NCBI GenBank assembly: GCA_050696075.1
Contig: JBOGUF010000164.1
Span: 1-21,404, forward strand
DNA: 21,404 bases
Direction: 5' to 3'
Origin: JBOGUF01 sp050696075
GTDB taxonomy: Bacteria; Chloroflexota; Chloroflexia; Thermomicrobiales; UBA6265
Below the pieces are notes generated by a model. It saw nothing but the letters and a program-made list of their open reading frames with translations. It was not told the DNA's origin and ran no database searches. Positions 15,590 to 21,404 of the stretch are shown one piece after another (the stretch's first letter is position 1; each line of letters begins with the position of its first letter). The position numbers and the translations under genes are program-made.

Positions 15590-17371
15590 CTACTGCGCTG
15601 CCTTCAGCCGGTTGAGGATGAGCTGGAACGTCAGGTGCCAGAAGGCGCCGTTGACGTACAGATCCTCGGCGGTCGGCCAGCCCGTCCAATAGGTCGTGTT
15701 CATCGGGATGCGGTGGTACCACTCCTGAATCGGGAGATCGGGGAGCGCCGGCAGCCAGATCTCCATCGCGCGATGGAACTGCTCCAGCAACGTCTCCTGA
15801 TCGTCCGGCGGCGTGACGTACATCTCGTCGACGATGGCGTCGTACTCGGCGTTGTTCCACTTCGTGAAGTTCACCTGGTGTGATCCAGGCACAGCCTCGG
15901 TCTTCGACTGGAACAGACGCAGGGTGAAGTAGGGATCGCCGCTGACGCTCCCGCCGTGGCCAAAGAGGGCAGCGTTGTAGTCGCCCTGCGGATCCGTGAA
16001 GCGACTACCGAAGTCGGGGGGCATGGCATAGGAAGACTGCACGCCGTGCTGCCGCAACTGCTCGGCGATCACCGGGCCGATGTCGGCCATGACGGTGAAG
16101 CTCTCGATGGGCACATCGAGCACCGTGCCATCCTTTTCCCAGAAGCCATCGCCGTTTTTCGCCCAGCCCTTCGCTTCGAGCAACCCGTCGCCCTTCTCGA
16201 CGTTGTACTCCAGCGTCGGGTACTGCTCGAGGAGATCGGAGACCGAGTCGACAAACGGTTGCAGGCCCGGATAGGAGGGGAGCGGCAGCGGCCAGATGGA
16301 GCCGGCGCCGGCATAGGCGACGTCGATGATCTGCTGCCGATTGATGTAGGAGCTGATCGCCCAGCGGACGTCCGGGTCGTCGAAGGGCGGCTTCGTGTAG
16401 TTGATGTAGAGCGAGGTCGGCCACCAGTCGACGTAGCCGTAGGGTGGCTCGTTGCCGGTGTGGGTGGTGACGCTCGGGTTCTGCGCCAGGATCGTCTCCA
16501 TCGTCAACGGCCGCAGGTCGAGCGAACAGTCGATCTCATTGCTGATCACCTGCTGGGCGACCTGCTCTTCCTGGGTGAACGGGAGGTAGATGACCCGCTC
16601 GACCTCAGGCAAGGCTTCGACCAGGCCGGCGTCGACCGCCCACCAGCTATCCCGCCGGTCGATCACCTTCTGCTCCGGCGAGGCGAAGACGACCTGCCAG
16701 GGACCGGTTGTGACCGGCAATCCGTTGGCAATGTCGAAGTTCTTGAACGTCGTCCAATCCTGCCCCTCGAAGATGTGTTTGGGCACGACGTAGACGCCGA
16801 TGTCGTACTTGTAGGTGATGAAGTACATGAAGCGCGGCGCCGGCACCACGAAGTTGATGACGACCAGATTTTCGGTCTCGGCGACCGCCGATTCGACGAA
16901 CTGCTGAACGTCGACGCCCCACTTCACCTGCGACCCCAGATCCTTCAGCGAGGTCAGGGTGAAGGCGACGTCTTCGGCGCTGAAGGGCGTGCCGTCGCTC
17001 CAGGTGACCCCGGAGCGCGTGGTGATCCGCAACTCGGTCGAGTCGTCGTTGTATTCCCAGCTCTCGGCGAGCCAGGGGATCGTCTCATCGGCAAACGCGC
17101 TGTAGAACGCCAGCGGCTCGTGCAGCAGCCCGAGGCCATTTTGATGGTTCGAGCCGACCGGGTAGCCGCTCCACAGCTCGTAGTCTTCGTGCCGTCCGGC
17201 GACGCCGCCCCAGCGCAGGATCAAAGTCCGATTCCGCGCCTTCTCGGGGAAATCCTGCGCCATTGCTACGCCCGGCGCAATCTTGGGCGATGCGGCCACA
17301 ACCGCCGCGCCGGCCGCGCCGGCTTTGACCAGGTCCCGCCGCGAGAGTTTCCGGGAATCAATTTCAACCAC
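15590..17371 (-). CDS. ABC transporter substrate-binding protein, family 5 (transporter 2)
   Basis: With the start used here the product has 593 residues. The Tat signal is KLSRRDLVKAG at 8-18, followed by an Ala/Val stretch and APGVAMAQ; no lipobox cysteine is seen. Family-5 blocks include HEPLAFYS, WSDGTPFSAEDVAFT, RWAISSYINRQQI and the end YVNGAFWHLTFQLILNRLKAAQ. It is paralogous to the protein at 7553-9337 (compare NTTYWTGWPTAE with NQTYWTNWPTAE). GTG 17371 is preferred because AGGAGG stands 7 nt upstream; the frame is open to an ATG at 17416, which would put 15 extra residues before the Tat motif. It is the first gene of the minus-strand operon, under the promoter at 17485-17512. Confidence 0.94.
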   Translation of the reverse strand: MVEIDSRKLSRRDLVKAGAAGAAVVAASPKIAPGVAMAQDFPEKARNRTLILRWGGVAGRHEDYELWSGYPVGSNHQNGLGLLHEPLAFYSAFADETIPWLAESWEYNDDSTELRITTRSGVTWSDGTPFSAEDVAFTLTSLKDLGSQVKWGVDVQQFVESAVAETENLVVINFVVPAPRFMYFITYKYDIGVYVVPKHIFEGQDWTTFKNFDIANGLPVTTGPWQVVFASPEQKVIDRRDSWWAVDAGLVEALPEVERVIYLPFTQEEQVAQQVISNEIDCSLDLRPLTMETILAQNPSVTTHTGNEPPYGYVDWWPTSLYINYTKPPFDDPDVRWAISSYINRQQIIDVAYAGAGSIWPLPLPSYPGLQPFVDSVSDLLEQYPTLEYNVEKGDGLLEAKGWAKNGDGFWEKDGTVLDVPIESFTVMADIGPVIAEQLRQHGVQSSYAMPPDFGSRFTDPQGDYNAALFGHGGSVSGDPYFTLRLFQSKTEAVPGSHQVNFTKWNNAEYDAIVDEMYVTPPDDQETLLEQFHRAMEIWLPALPDLPIQEWYHRIPMNTTYWTGWPTAEDLYVNGAFWHLTFQLILNRLKAAQ

Positions 17372-17376
17372 GGTCA

Positions 17377-17385
17377 CTCCTCCTC
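17377..17385 (-). promoter_or_regulatory. Ribosome binding site deciding the binding-protein start
   Basis: GAGGAGGAG on the minus strand; its AGGAGG part is 7 nt from GTG 17371. It lies downstream of the alternative ATG at 17416, which argues for the shorter protein. Confidence 0.75.
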
Positions 17386-17439
17386 GTGGAGTTGCCCATT
17401 CGCCGACCGGTGACAACCGTCCGCAATGACCATCATTCG

Positions 17440-17457
17440 AACGCCGAGGCGTTAGGG
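17440..17457. repeat. Minimal inverted GGCGTTA heptamer pair
   Basis: AACGCC (17440-17445) and GGCGTT (17448-17453) form a perfect palindrome around GA, followed by AGGG. This is the same heptamer as at 9339 and 18601, in single inverted copy, lying in the 5' leader of the transporter 2 minus-strand transcript. Confidence 0.6.
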
Positions 17458-17473
17458 CTCGCAGATAGGGTTT

Positions 17474-17503
17474 TGTGCGCTATCATCTTAGCCATAGCGC
17501 ACA
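17474..17503. promoter_or_regulatory. Palindromic operator-like site in the divergent gap
   Basis: TGTGCGCTAT (17474-17483) and ATAGCGCACA (17494-17503) are perfect 10-bp inverted repeats with a 10-bp spacer, the geometry of a dimeric regulator site. It covers the -10 element and much of the spacer of the minus-strand promoter. No regulator gene is visible in the window, so the binding factor is unknown. Confidence 0.75.
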
Positions 17504-17512
17504 GCCTGTCAA
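17485..17512 (-). promoter_or_regulatory. Sigma-70-like promoter of the transporter 2 binding protein operon
   Basis: On the minus strand TTGACA (17512-17507, consensus -35) is followed after 16 bp by TAAGAT (17490-17485, 4 of 6 to the -10 consensus). Transcription would start near 17478, giving a leader of about 107 nt before GTG 17371. The palindrome 17474-17503 overlaps it. Confidence 0.6.
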
Positions 17513-17604
17513 TGACGCCTGCACAACGGGGTGCGTCACGGCCGATTAACGGTGGTCGCGCATTCGCGCGATGGCAACGCAAGGCGACCGAGGGAAGTAG
17601 ATTG

Positions 17605-18600
17605 GTGACGCTGCCCGCACCCGCGACAACTATAGACGAACGGCAACAGATCGCCGTCCTCCGGGTCGACAATCTGAAGGTCTACTATCACGTGCCGGCT
17701 GGCGCGGTGAAGGCGGTCGACGGCGTCTCCTTCAGCCTGCAACCGGGCGAGCGCCTCGGCTTGGTCGGCGAGTCGGGCAGCGGCAAGTCGACGATCGCCC
17801 TCGCTTTGATGCGCATGATCAAGCCTCCCGGTCAGATTCTGGACGGCGCTGTCGTACTTGACGGCGTCGATCTGCTCACCCTCGACGAGGGGGCGATGCG
17901 GCGCACGCGGCTGGCGAAGATCTCGCTCGTCGCCCAGGGCGCGATGAACTCGCTCAACCCGGTCAAGCGAGTGAAGGAACAGATCCGCCTGGCGTTGCGC
18001 GATCACGACGCCGAGAAGTCCGGCGCTGAGCTCGACCGCTTCGTCGCCACCCTCCTCGAGCGGGTGGGCCTGCGGCCGGAGGTCGGCGACCGTTTTCCGC
18101 ACGAGCTCAGCGGCGGCATGAAACAGCGCGTCTGCATCGCGATCGCGATCAGTTTGGAACCGCGGGTGATCGTGGCCGACGAGCCGACGAGCGCCCTCGA
18201 CGTCGTGGTGCAATGGCAGGTGATCGACACCTTACGTAAGGTGCAGCAGGAGCTGGGCGCCTCGGTCGTCCAGATCGGTCACGACATGGGGCTCATGGCG
18301 CAATCAGTCGAACGCATCGGGGTGATGTACGCCGGCAAGCTGGTCGAACTGGCGACCGTGCGCGACCTTTTCCGCGAACCGCTGCATCCGTACACCCAAC
18401 TGCTGATCGCCAGCCTGCCGTCGCTCGACGGCAAAGGCAAGCTGCACGGCATTCCGGGCCTGCCGCCGTCGCTCCTCCATCGCCCCACCGGCTGCCCCTT
18501 CAACACCCGCTGCCCTCACGTCATGGACCGCTGCAAAGTCGAGGAGCCCCCGCTCCGCGAGCTGCGACCGAATCATTGGGCGGCGTGCCACTTGTACTGA
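17605..18600 (+). CDS. ABC transporter ATPase, OppD/DppD type (transporter 2)
   Basis: With this start the product has 331 residues. Walker A GESGSGKST is at 55-63, the Q-loop region VAQGAMNSLNP, signature LSGGMKQR at 168-175, Walker B VIVADE at 188-193 and H-loop H226 in GHDMG. The Cys-containing C-terminal domain (GCPFNTRCP...C) ends AACHLY. It is close to the ATPase at 11481-12464 along its whole length. GTG 17605 is chosen with AGGGA at 17591-17595; TTG 17602 is a near-equal alternative, and the frame is open further upstream without domain content. It is divergent from the binding-protein operon and probably shares the control region with it. It is followed by 246 nt of repeats before the F gene. 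Confidence 0.94.
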   Translation: MTLPAPATTIDERQQIAVLRVDNLKVYYHVPAGAVKAVDGVSFSLQPGERLGLVGESGSGKSTIALALMRMIKPPGQILDGAVVLDGVDLLTLDEGAMRRTRLAKISLVAQGAMNSLNPVKRVKEQIRLALRDHDAEKSGAELDRFVATLLERVGLRPEVGDRFPHELSGGMKQRVCIAIAISLEPRVIVADEPTSALDVVVQWQVIDTLRKVQQELGASVVQIGHDMGLMAQSVERIGVMYAGKLVELATVRDLFREPLHPYTQLLIASLPSLDGKGKLHGIPGLPPSLLHRPTGCPFNTRCPHVMDRCKVEEPPLRELRPNHWAACHLY

Positions 18601-18614
18601 GGGATTAGGCGTTA
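18601..18614. repeat. Short GGCGTTA heptamer stretch, left of the MITE-like element
   Basis: GGGATTAGGCGTTA contains a degenerate heptamer (GGGATTA) and one exact GGCGTTA, ending at TA 18613-18614, where the palindromic element begins. It is probably the left part of the array that continues at 18749. Confidence 0.7.
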
Positions 18615-18748
18615 GGGCGTGTTTGATAAGTGCCGTCATGCTGAGGTATCGAAGCATCCCCGCGCGAAGCGCCGCGCCGGCAAGACGGGGAGCGGCTTCG
18701 CCGGGGGATGCTTCCCGTTGGTCAGCATGACGGTGTGCAAACACGGCC
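18615..18748. mobile_element. MITE-like 134-bp palindromic element flanked by TA
   Basis: The ends are GGGCGTGTTTG and CAAACACGGCC, an inverted pair matching 10 of 11 bases, with TA on both sides (18613-18614 and 18749-18750). Inside, further inverted pairs occur: CGTCATGCTGA with TCAGCATGACG, and GAAGCATCCCC with GGGGATGCTTC. Thus nearly the whole element folds on itself. It has no coding capacity. TA flanks are the target duplication of IS630/Tc1-mariner transposons, so it may be a non-autonomous relative; no transposase is in the window. Confidence 0.7.
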
Positions 18749-18837
18749 TAGAGGTTAGGCGTTAGAGGTTAGGCGTTAGGAGTTAGGGGAATGACGACGT
18801 TGTCCCTAGCGCCTAATGCCCAACGCCTAACGCCTAC
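18749..18837. repeat. GGCGTTA heptamer inverted array (hairpin) before the F ATPase gene
   Basis: The left arm has GAGGTTA, GGCGTTA, GAGGTTA, GGCGTTA, GGAGTTA, GGGGA (18751-18790). After about 12 nt the right arm starts TCCCTAG and continues with complementary units (GCCTAAT, GCCCAAC, GCCTAAC, GCCTAC). The layout matches the array at 9339-9408, including GGGGA at the loop-side end of the left arm. Confidence 0.88.
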
Positions 18838-18846
18838 GGAGGAACC

Positions 18847-19917
18847 ATGACGGCGTTGCTCGAAGCCCGGAACGTGACCAAGGTTTTCGGCGCCGGGCTG
18901 ATCAGTAAGGCGCGGACGGTTGCACTGGAAGACTTCTCGTTCAGCATCAGCGGCGAGACGCCGGCGATCACTGCCATCGTCGGGGAGAGCGGCAGCGGCA
19001 AGACGACGCTGGTCCGCCTCCTGCTCGGCCAAACCGGCCCGACGGAAGGCGAGGTCCTCTACCGAGGCAACGACGTGGCCAGACTCACCAGTGAGGAGCG
19101 CCGCGCCTTCCTGCGCGACGTGCAGGCGATCTTCCAGGACCCGTTCGAGGTCTACAACCCCTTCTACAAGGTCGACCACGTCCTCGAAGCGCCGATCAAG
19201 AATTTTGGCCTGGCCAAGACGAAGCAGGAACGGCGGGAGATGATGGTGGAGGCCGTCTCGGCGGTCGGCCTTCGACCGGAGGAGACCTTAGGCCGCTACC
19301 CGCATCAGCTCAGCGGCGGCCAGCGGCAGCGGATCATGGTGGCACGGGCGCTGCTGCTTCGGCCACGAGTGATCATCGCCGACGAGCCGGTCTCGATGGT
19401 GGACGCCTCGCTGCGAGCGACGATCCTCGGCAGCCTGCTCACGCTCAACCGGGAGTTCGGCATCTCACTCGTCTATATCACCCACGACCTGACGACGGCG
19501 TACCAGATCAGCGAAGACATCATCGTTCTCTACCGCGGGTCGGTCGCGGAGGCAGGCGACGTGCAACGAGTCGTCGGCCACCCGACTCACCCCTACACCC
19601 GCCTCTTGGTCGGCTCGATTCCCCTCCCCGACCCCGATCACTCCTGGGAAGGCGAGCGTGCGCTCGGCCGCCCCGCCAATGGGCTACCAACGCGTGGCGA
19701 GACCTTCTGTAAGTTCCACGAGCGCTGCCCGCACGCCATGCCGATTTGCGTTGAGAAAGCCCCGCCCCTCTTCCGCACCGACCCCACCGCCGTCACCGCC
19801 TGCTACCTCTATCGGGAGTCGCCAGCCATCGACGGCGGCGATCTGTCGAAGGTGCTGGATTCGCACGCGTCTCGTCCGGCTGCCGTCGAGATGAGCGGGA
19901 CGCACGCCGAGCCCTAG
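18847..19917 (+). CDS. ABC transporter ATPase, OppF/DppF type (transporter 2)
   Basis: The product has 356 residues. Walker A GESGSGKTT is at 46-54, the Q-loop region is FQDPFEVYNPFYK, signature LSGGQRQR at 155-162, Walker B VIIADE at about 175-180 with E180, and H-loop H213 in YITHD. The C-terminal domain carries CKFHERCP...C. The last 30 residues are of low complexity. It is close to the ATPase at 12477-13544. ATG 18847 has GGAGG at 18838-18842, directly after the heptamer hairpin. It ends the plus-strand DF operon, 20 nt before the convergent vapC end. Confidence 0.95.
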   Translation: MTALLEARNVTKVFGAGLISKARTVALEDFSFSISGETPAITAIVGESGSGKTTLVRLLLGQTGPTEGEVLYRGNDVARLTSEERRAFLRDVQAIFQDPFEVYNPFYKVDHVLEAPIKNFGLAKTKQERREMMVEAVSAVGLRPEETLGRYPHQLSGGQRQRIMVARALLLRPRVIIADEPVSMVDASLRATILGSLLTLNREFGISLVYITHDLTTAYQISEDIIVLYRGSVAEAGDVQRVVGHPTHPYTRLLVGSIPLPDPDHSWEGERALGRPANGLPTRGETFCKFHERCPHAMPICVEKAPPLFRTDPTAVTACYLYRESPAIDGGDLSKVLDSHASRPAAVEMSGTHAEP

Positions 19918-19937
19918 AGGACTGGGCTCAATGCACT

Positions 19938-20351
19938 TCACCGATGGAAGGAGTGATGCCAATAGAGGTCGAGGCCGGGGATGTCGTCGTAATCGGCTCT
20001 GTTGCGCGTCACCAGGGTCAAGCCGTGTTCGAGCGCCGTGGCGGCGATGATGAGGTCCAGTGCTCGAGGACGCACGCGCTTGCCCTGCCGCTTCAAATTC
20101 GTGCGTAAAGCCGCGCACCGACGAGCAGTTTCGCGTGACACAGAGATGACTGGGGACTTCGCCAGGAAGACTTCGAACTTCGCCTCTGCCTGTATGGGAT
20201 CGGGACTCTCCAGGACGCCTTGATAGGTCTCTAAGTACGTGACGATGCTGATCGCGACTCCCGCATCGGCAAGTTGGTCAAGAAGCCGTGTCGCTGGGAC
20301 ATGGTCGGCCAAGTGGTCGATGACCAGATCGGTGTCGATCAAATAGGCCAT
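19938..20351 (-). CDS. vapC: PIN-domain ribonuclease toxin, VapC type
   Basis: The product has 137 residues, the standard VapC length. The acidic PIN-domain residues are all present: D6 in LIDTDLVID, E41 in TYLETYQG, D99 in RALDLIIAATAL and D120 in TRNRADY. These coordinate the metal for cleavage of RNA, in many VapCs a tRNA or rRNA. The ATG is 3 nt after the stop of the upstream antitoxin gene on the same strand, the normal antitoxin-toxin order. Nothing looks degraded. Target RNA is not predictable from sequence. Confidence 0.93.
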   Translation of the reverse strand: MAYLIDTDLVIDHLADHVPATRLLDQLADAGVAISIVTYLETYQGVLESPDPIQAEAKFEVFLAKSPVISVSRETARRCAALRTNLKRQGKRVRPRALDLIIAATALEHGLTLVTRNRADYDDIPGLDLYWHHSFHR

Positions 20352-20354
20352 ACC

Positions 20355-20630
20355 TTACGCCGGCCGCCCGATACTGTCCTGGTCCCGCTGCGCGCGCAAT
20401 TCGGCCTTGAGCGCGTCCACATCAACGCCAGCCAATGCGCCGGCGCTGTACTTGAGAGCGGCACGCATCTGCGCCGGGTCGTAACCGGCCCAGATGTTTT
20501 CGTCCTCGCGAATGACTCGAAAGCGTTCCCCATCTGTCTCAAGCACTATTGGCGTGTCGGCAGCGCGCGCGAGCAAATCCGCGATCTCGCTGCCCGCCGG
20601 CACCCTGAGCGTCTTTGTCTGGCTCACCAT
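20355..20630 (-). CDS. VapB-like antitoxin
   Basis: The product has 91 residues. The start TKTLRVPAGSEIADLLARAADTPIVLETDGERFRVIRED resembles small antitoxins that pair with PIN toxins, with an N-terminal part likely to form the DNA-binding dimer and a C-terminal helical half (MRAALKYSAGALAGVDVDALKAEL) likely to wrap the toxin. The AAGGAGG site lies 10 nt before ATG 20630. Assignment rests mainly on position just before vapC plus size and shape; the exact antitoxin family is not certain. Confidence 0.8.
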   Translation of the reverse strand: MVSQTKTLRVPAGSEIADLLARAADTPIVLETDGERFRVIREDENIWAGYDPAQMRAALKYSAGALAGVDVDALKAELRAQRDQDSIGRPA

Positions 20631-20658
20631 CCGAACGATGCCTCCTTCTCACACGTGG

Positions 20659-20679
20659 ATGGTATCACGCGGTGTCATC
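20659..20679 (-). promoter_or_regulatory. Possible promoter/operator of the vapBC-like operon
   Basis: On the minus strand an extended -10 (TGATACCAT, with TACCAT at 20664-20659) lies about 30 nt before ATG 20630. It overlaps an imperfect inverted repeat, GGTATCAC and GTGTCATC (5 of 8 pairs) around GCG, where an autoregulating antitoxin could bind. No clear -35 was found; weak call. Confidence 0.3.
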
Positions 20680-20707
20680 GATGCAGGATCCACGGCGAAG
20701 GAGCTGT

Positions 20708-21251
20708 CTAGTGGCGTGGACGGGGAAAGCAGTCGGCCACGGTCATGCGGAAGCCGAGCAGCACGTCGTCGCCGTCGAGTTCGGCGGCCTCGCCCAGCAC
20801 GGTCGGCTCGCGGTCGGGGGGCATAGACGGTGATGGTGCGACGCCGGGGATCGACGAACCAGATCAGGCGGACGCCGGCGGCCAGATCGATGGCGATCTT
20901 GCGGTCGAGGTGCGCCCGTCGCTCGGACGGGGAGATGATCTCGACGACCAGATCGGGCCGAATCTCGAAGAAGGCCCGCCAATCGGACCCGGGCGGAAGG
21001 CGATCGGCCCGCACGAATGAGACGTCGGGTGCGAGCAGCGTGTCGGGATGGTGGCCGAAGAAGTAGCCGGCGCTGGAGTCGAAGACTTCTCCGAATCGGT
21101 GCGTCTCGGCGTGATCGCGAAGACGCCATCCAAACCAGTTGCCAATCCAAGCGTGCTCCGGTGTGGCCGGCGACATGCGTTCCAGCTCTCCTTCGATCAA
21201 CTCGTAGCGGTAACCGTCGCCCTCCAGGAGCATGAGGTCGGCGGCGGTCAT
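20708..21251 (-). pseudogene. Uma2-family (DUF820) nuclease gene with a +1 frameshift in a C6 run
   Basis: The first 144 or so codons encode a typical Uma2 PD-(D/E)xK domain: RYELIEGELERMSP at the start, D76 in APDVSF, DLVVEIISPS with E104, K118 in DRK and IWFVDPRRRTITVY. At 20816-20821 the coding strand has six Cs. With six, the frame goes into an Arg-rich non-Uma2 tail to 20649. With five, it reads VYAPDREPTVLGEAAELDGD then DVLLGFRMTVADCFPRP and stops at 20708-20710, the normal Uma2 end, giving 180 residues. So one extra C breaks an otherwise intact gene. It could be a sequencing error, a true mutation, or slippage at the run. Uma2 proteins are abundant in Chloroflexota and cyanobacteria; their function is poorly known. 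It lies 77 nt upstream of the antitoxin on the same strand. Confidence 0.88.
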
Positions 21252-21404
21252 TAGCTTGGTGGTCGCCTTAGGGAGTGCGCTCCCAGGCGTCCTGAAAAAG
21301 TCGGATGGGATCGGCTGCCGCGAGGAAGCGGCTGGCGCTCGCGGTCCGAGTGTAGGATGGGGTACTTCAGGGGAAGTGGCGTAGGTGGTTCGACCGACGG
21401 TGAC
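21252..21404. other. Window-end stretch with no recognised gene
   Basis: No convincing coding frame or RNA gene was seen. On the minus strand the Uma2 frame stays open upstream of ATG 21251 (reading ATTKLMTAADL, like usual Uma2 starts), but no ATG, GTG or TTG was found there within the window. A small hairpin GGGAG TGCG CTCCC lies at 21271-21284. Confidence 0.4.

Noticed and set aside
15956..17413. 485-codon plus-strand frame opposite the transporter 2 binding protein
   Set aside because: The minus strand has a Tat signal and family-5 blocks throughout; the opposite frame has no recognisable domain.
17474..17503. Palindrome as an intrinsic terminator
   Set aside because: No T-run follows on either strand, it lies between divergent genes, and it overlaps a promoter; an operator fits better.
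20649..20815. Arg-rich C-terminus of the 200-codon Uma2 frame as a real domain
   Set aside because: A one-base shift gives a standard Uma2 C-terminus, so the Arg-rich tail is a frameshift product.

Overview
The window is GC-rich bacterial DNA with tightly packed genes. Two complete family-5 (Opp/Dpp-class) ABC transporters, Tat-type binding-protein signals, a Uma2 gene, a VapBC pair and heptanucleotide repeats together suggest a Chloroflexota-like bacterium (Thermomicrobia or relatives). This is inference from gene style; no rRNA or other taxonomic marker is present.

Layout. (1) 1-4409, plus strand: the tail of a probable AlbA_2/RecG-like ATP-binding protein, a type I restriction subunit (hsdR) and a YgjP-type zinc metallopeptidase, each joined to the next by a 4-nt stop/start overlap. 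This is the end of a type I restriction-modification operon; hsdM and hsdS are not in the window and may lie upstream. (2) 4416-5183, minus: a short-chain dehydrogenase, convergent with the peptidase. (3) 5296-7556: an exported GDPD-like phosphodiesterase, an SGNH/GDSL hydrolase and, on the opposite strand between them, a small LapA-like membrane protein. The phosphodiesterase frame runs right through the antisense of lapA and stops with an ATGA overlap on the SGNH start. (4) 7553-13544, plus: transporter 1 in the order binding protein, permease B, permease C, ATPase D, ATPase F. (5) 13554-19917: transporter 2, with C, B and binding protein on the minus strand and D and F divergently on the plus strand. 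A 10+10 bp palindrome overlaps a good minus-strand promoter in the divergent gap. (6) 19938-21251, minus: VapC, a VapB-like antitoxin and a Uma2 nuclease gene broken by one extra C in a C6 run.

The most unusual feature is in the gaps of the transporter genes. They carry short heptamer arrays of two unrelated families, GGCGTTA and TACCGAG, often as inverted pairs able to form long hairpins. Both binding-protein/permease junctions have an inverted heptamer array, from different families, where REP-type hairpins are known to set binding-protein to permease ratios in other bacteria. A 134-bp MITE-like palindromic element flanked by TA has apparently inserted inside one heptamer array (18615-18748).

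In working terms, the transporters probably import oligosaccharides or oligopeptides, with the SGNH hydrolase and GDPD-like enzyme possibly processing a substrate. The substrate cannot be read from sequence alone. No tRNA, rRNA or CRISPR array was seen, and no gene-free stretch exceeds 300 bases (the largest, 18601-18846, is filled by repeats).
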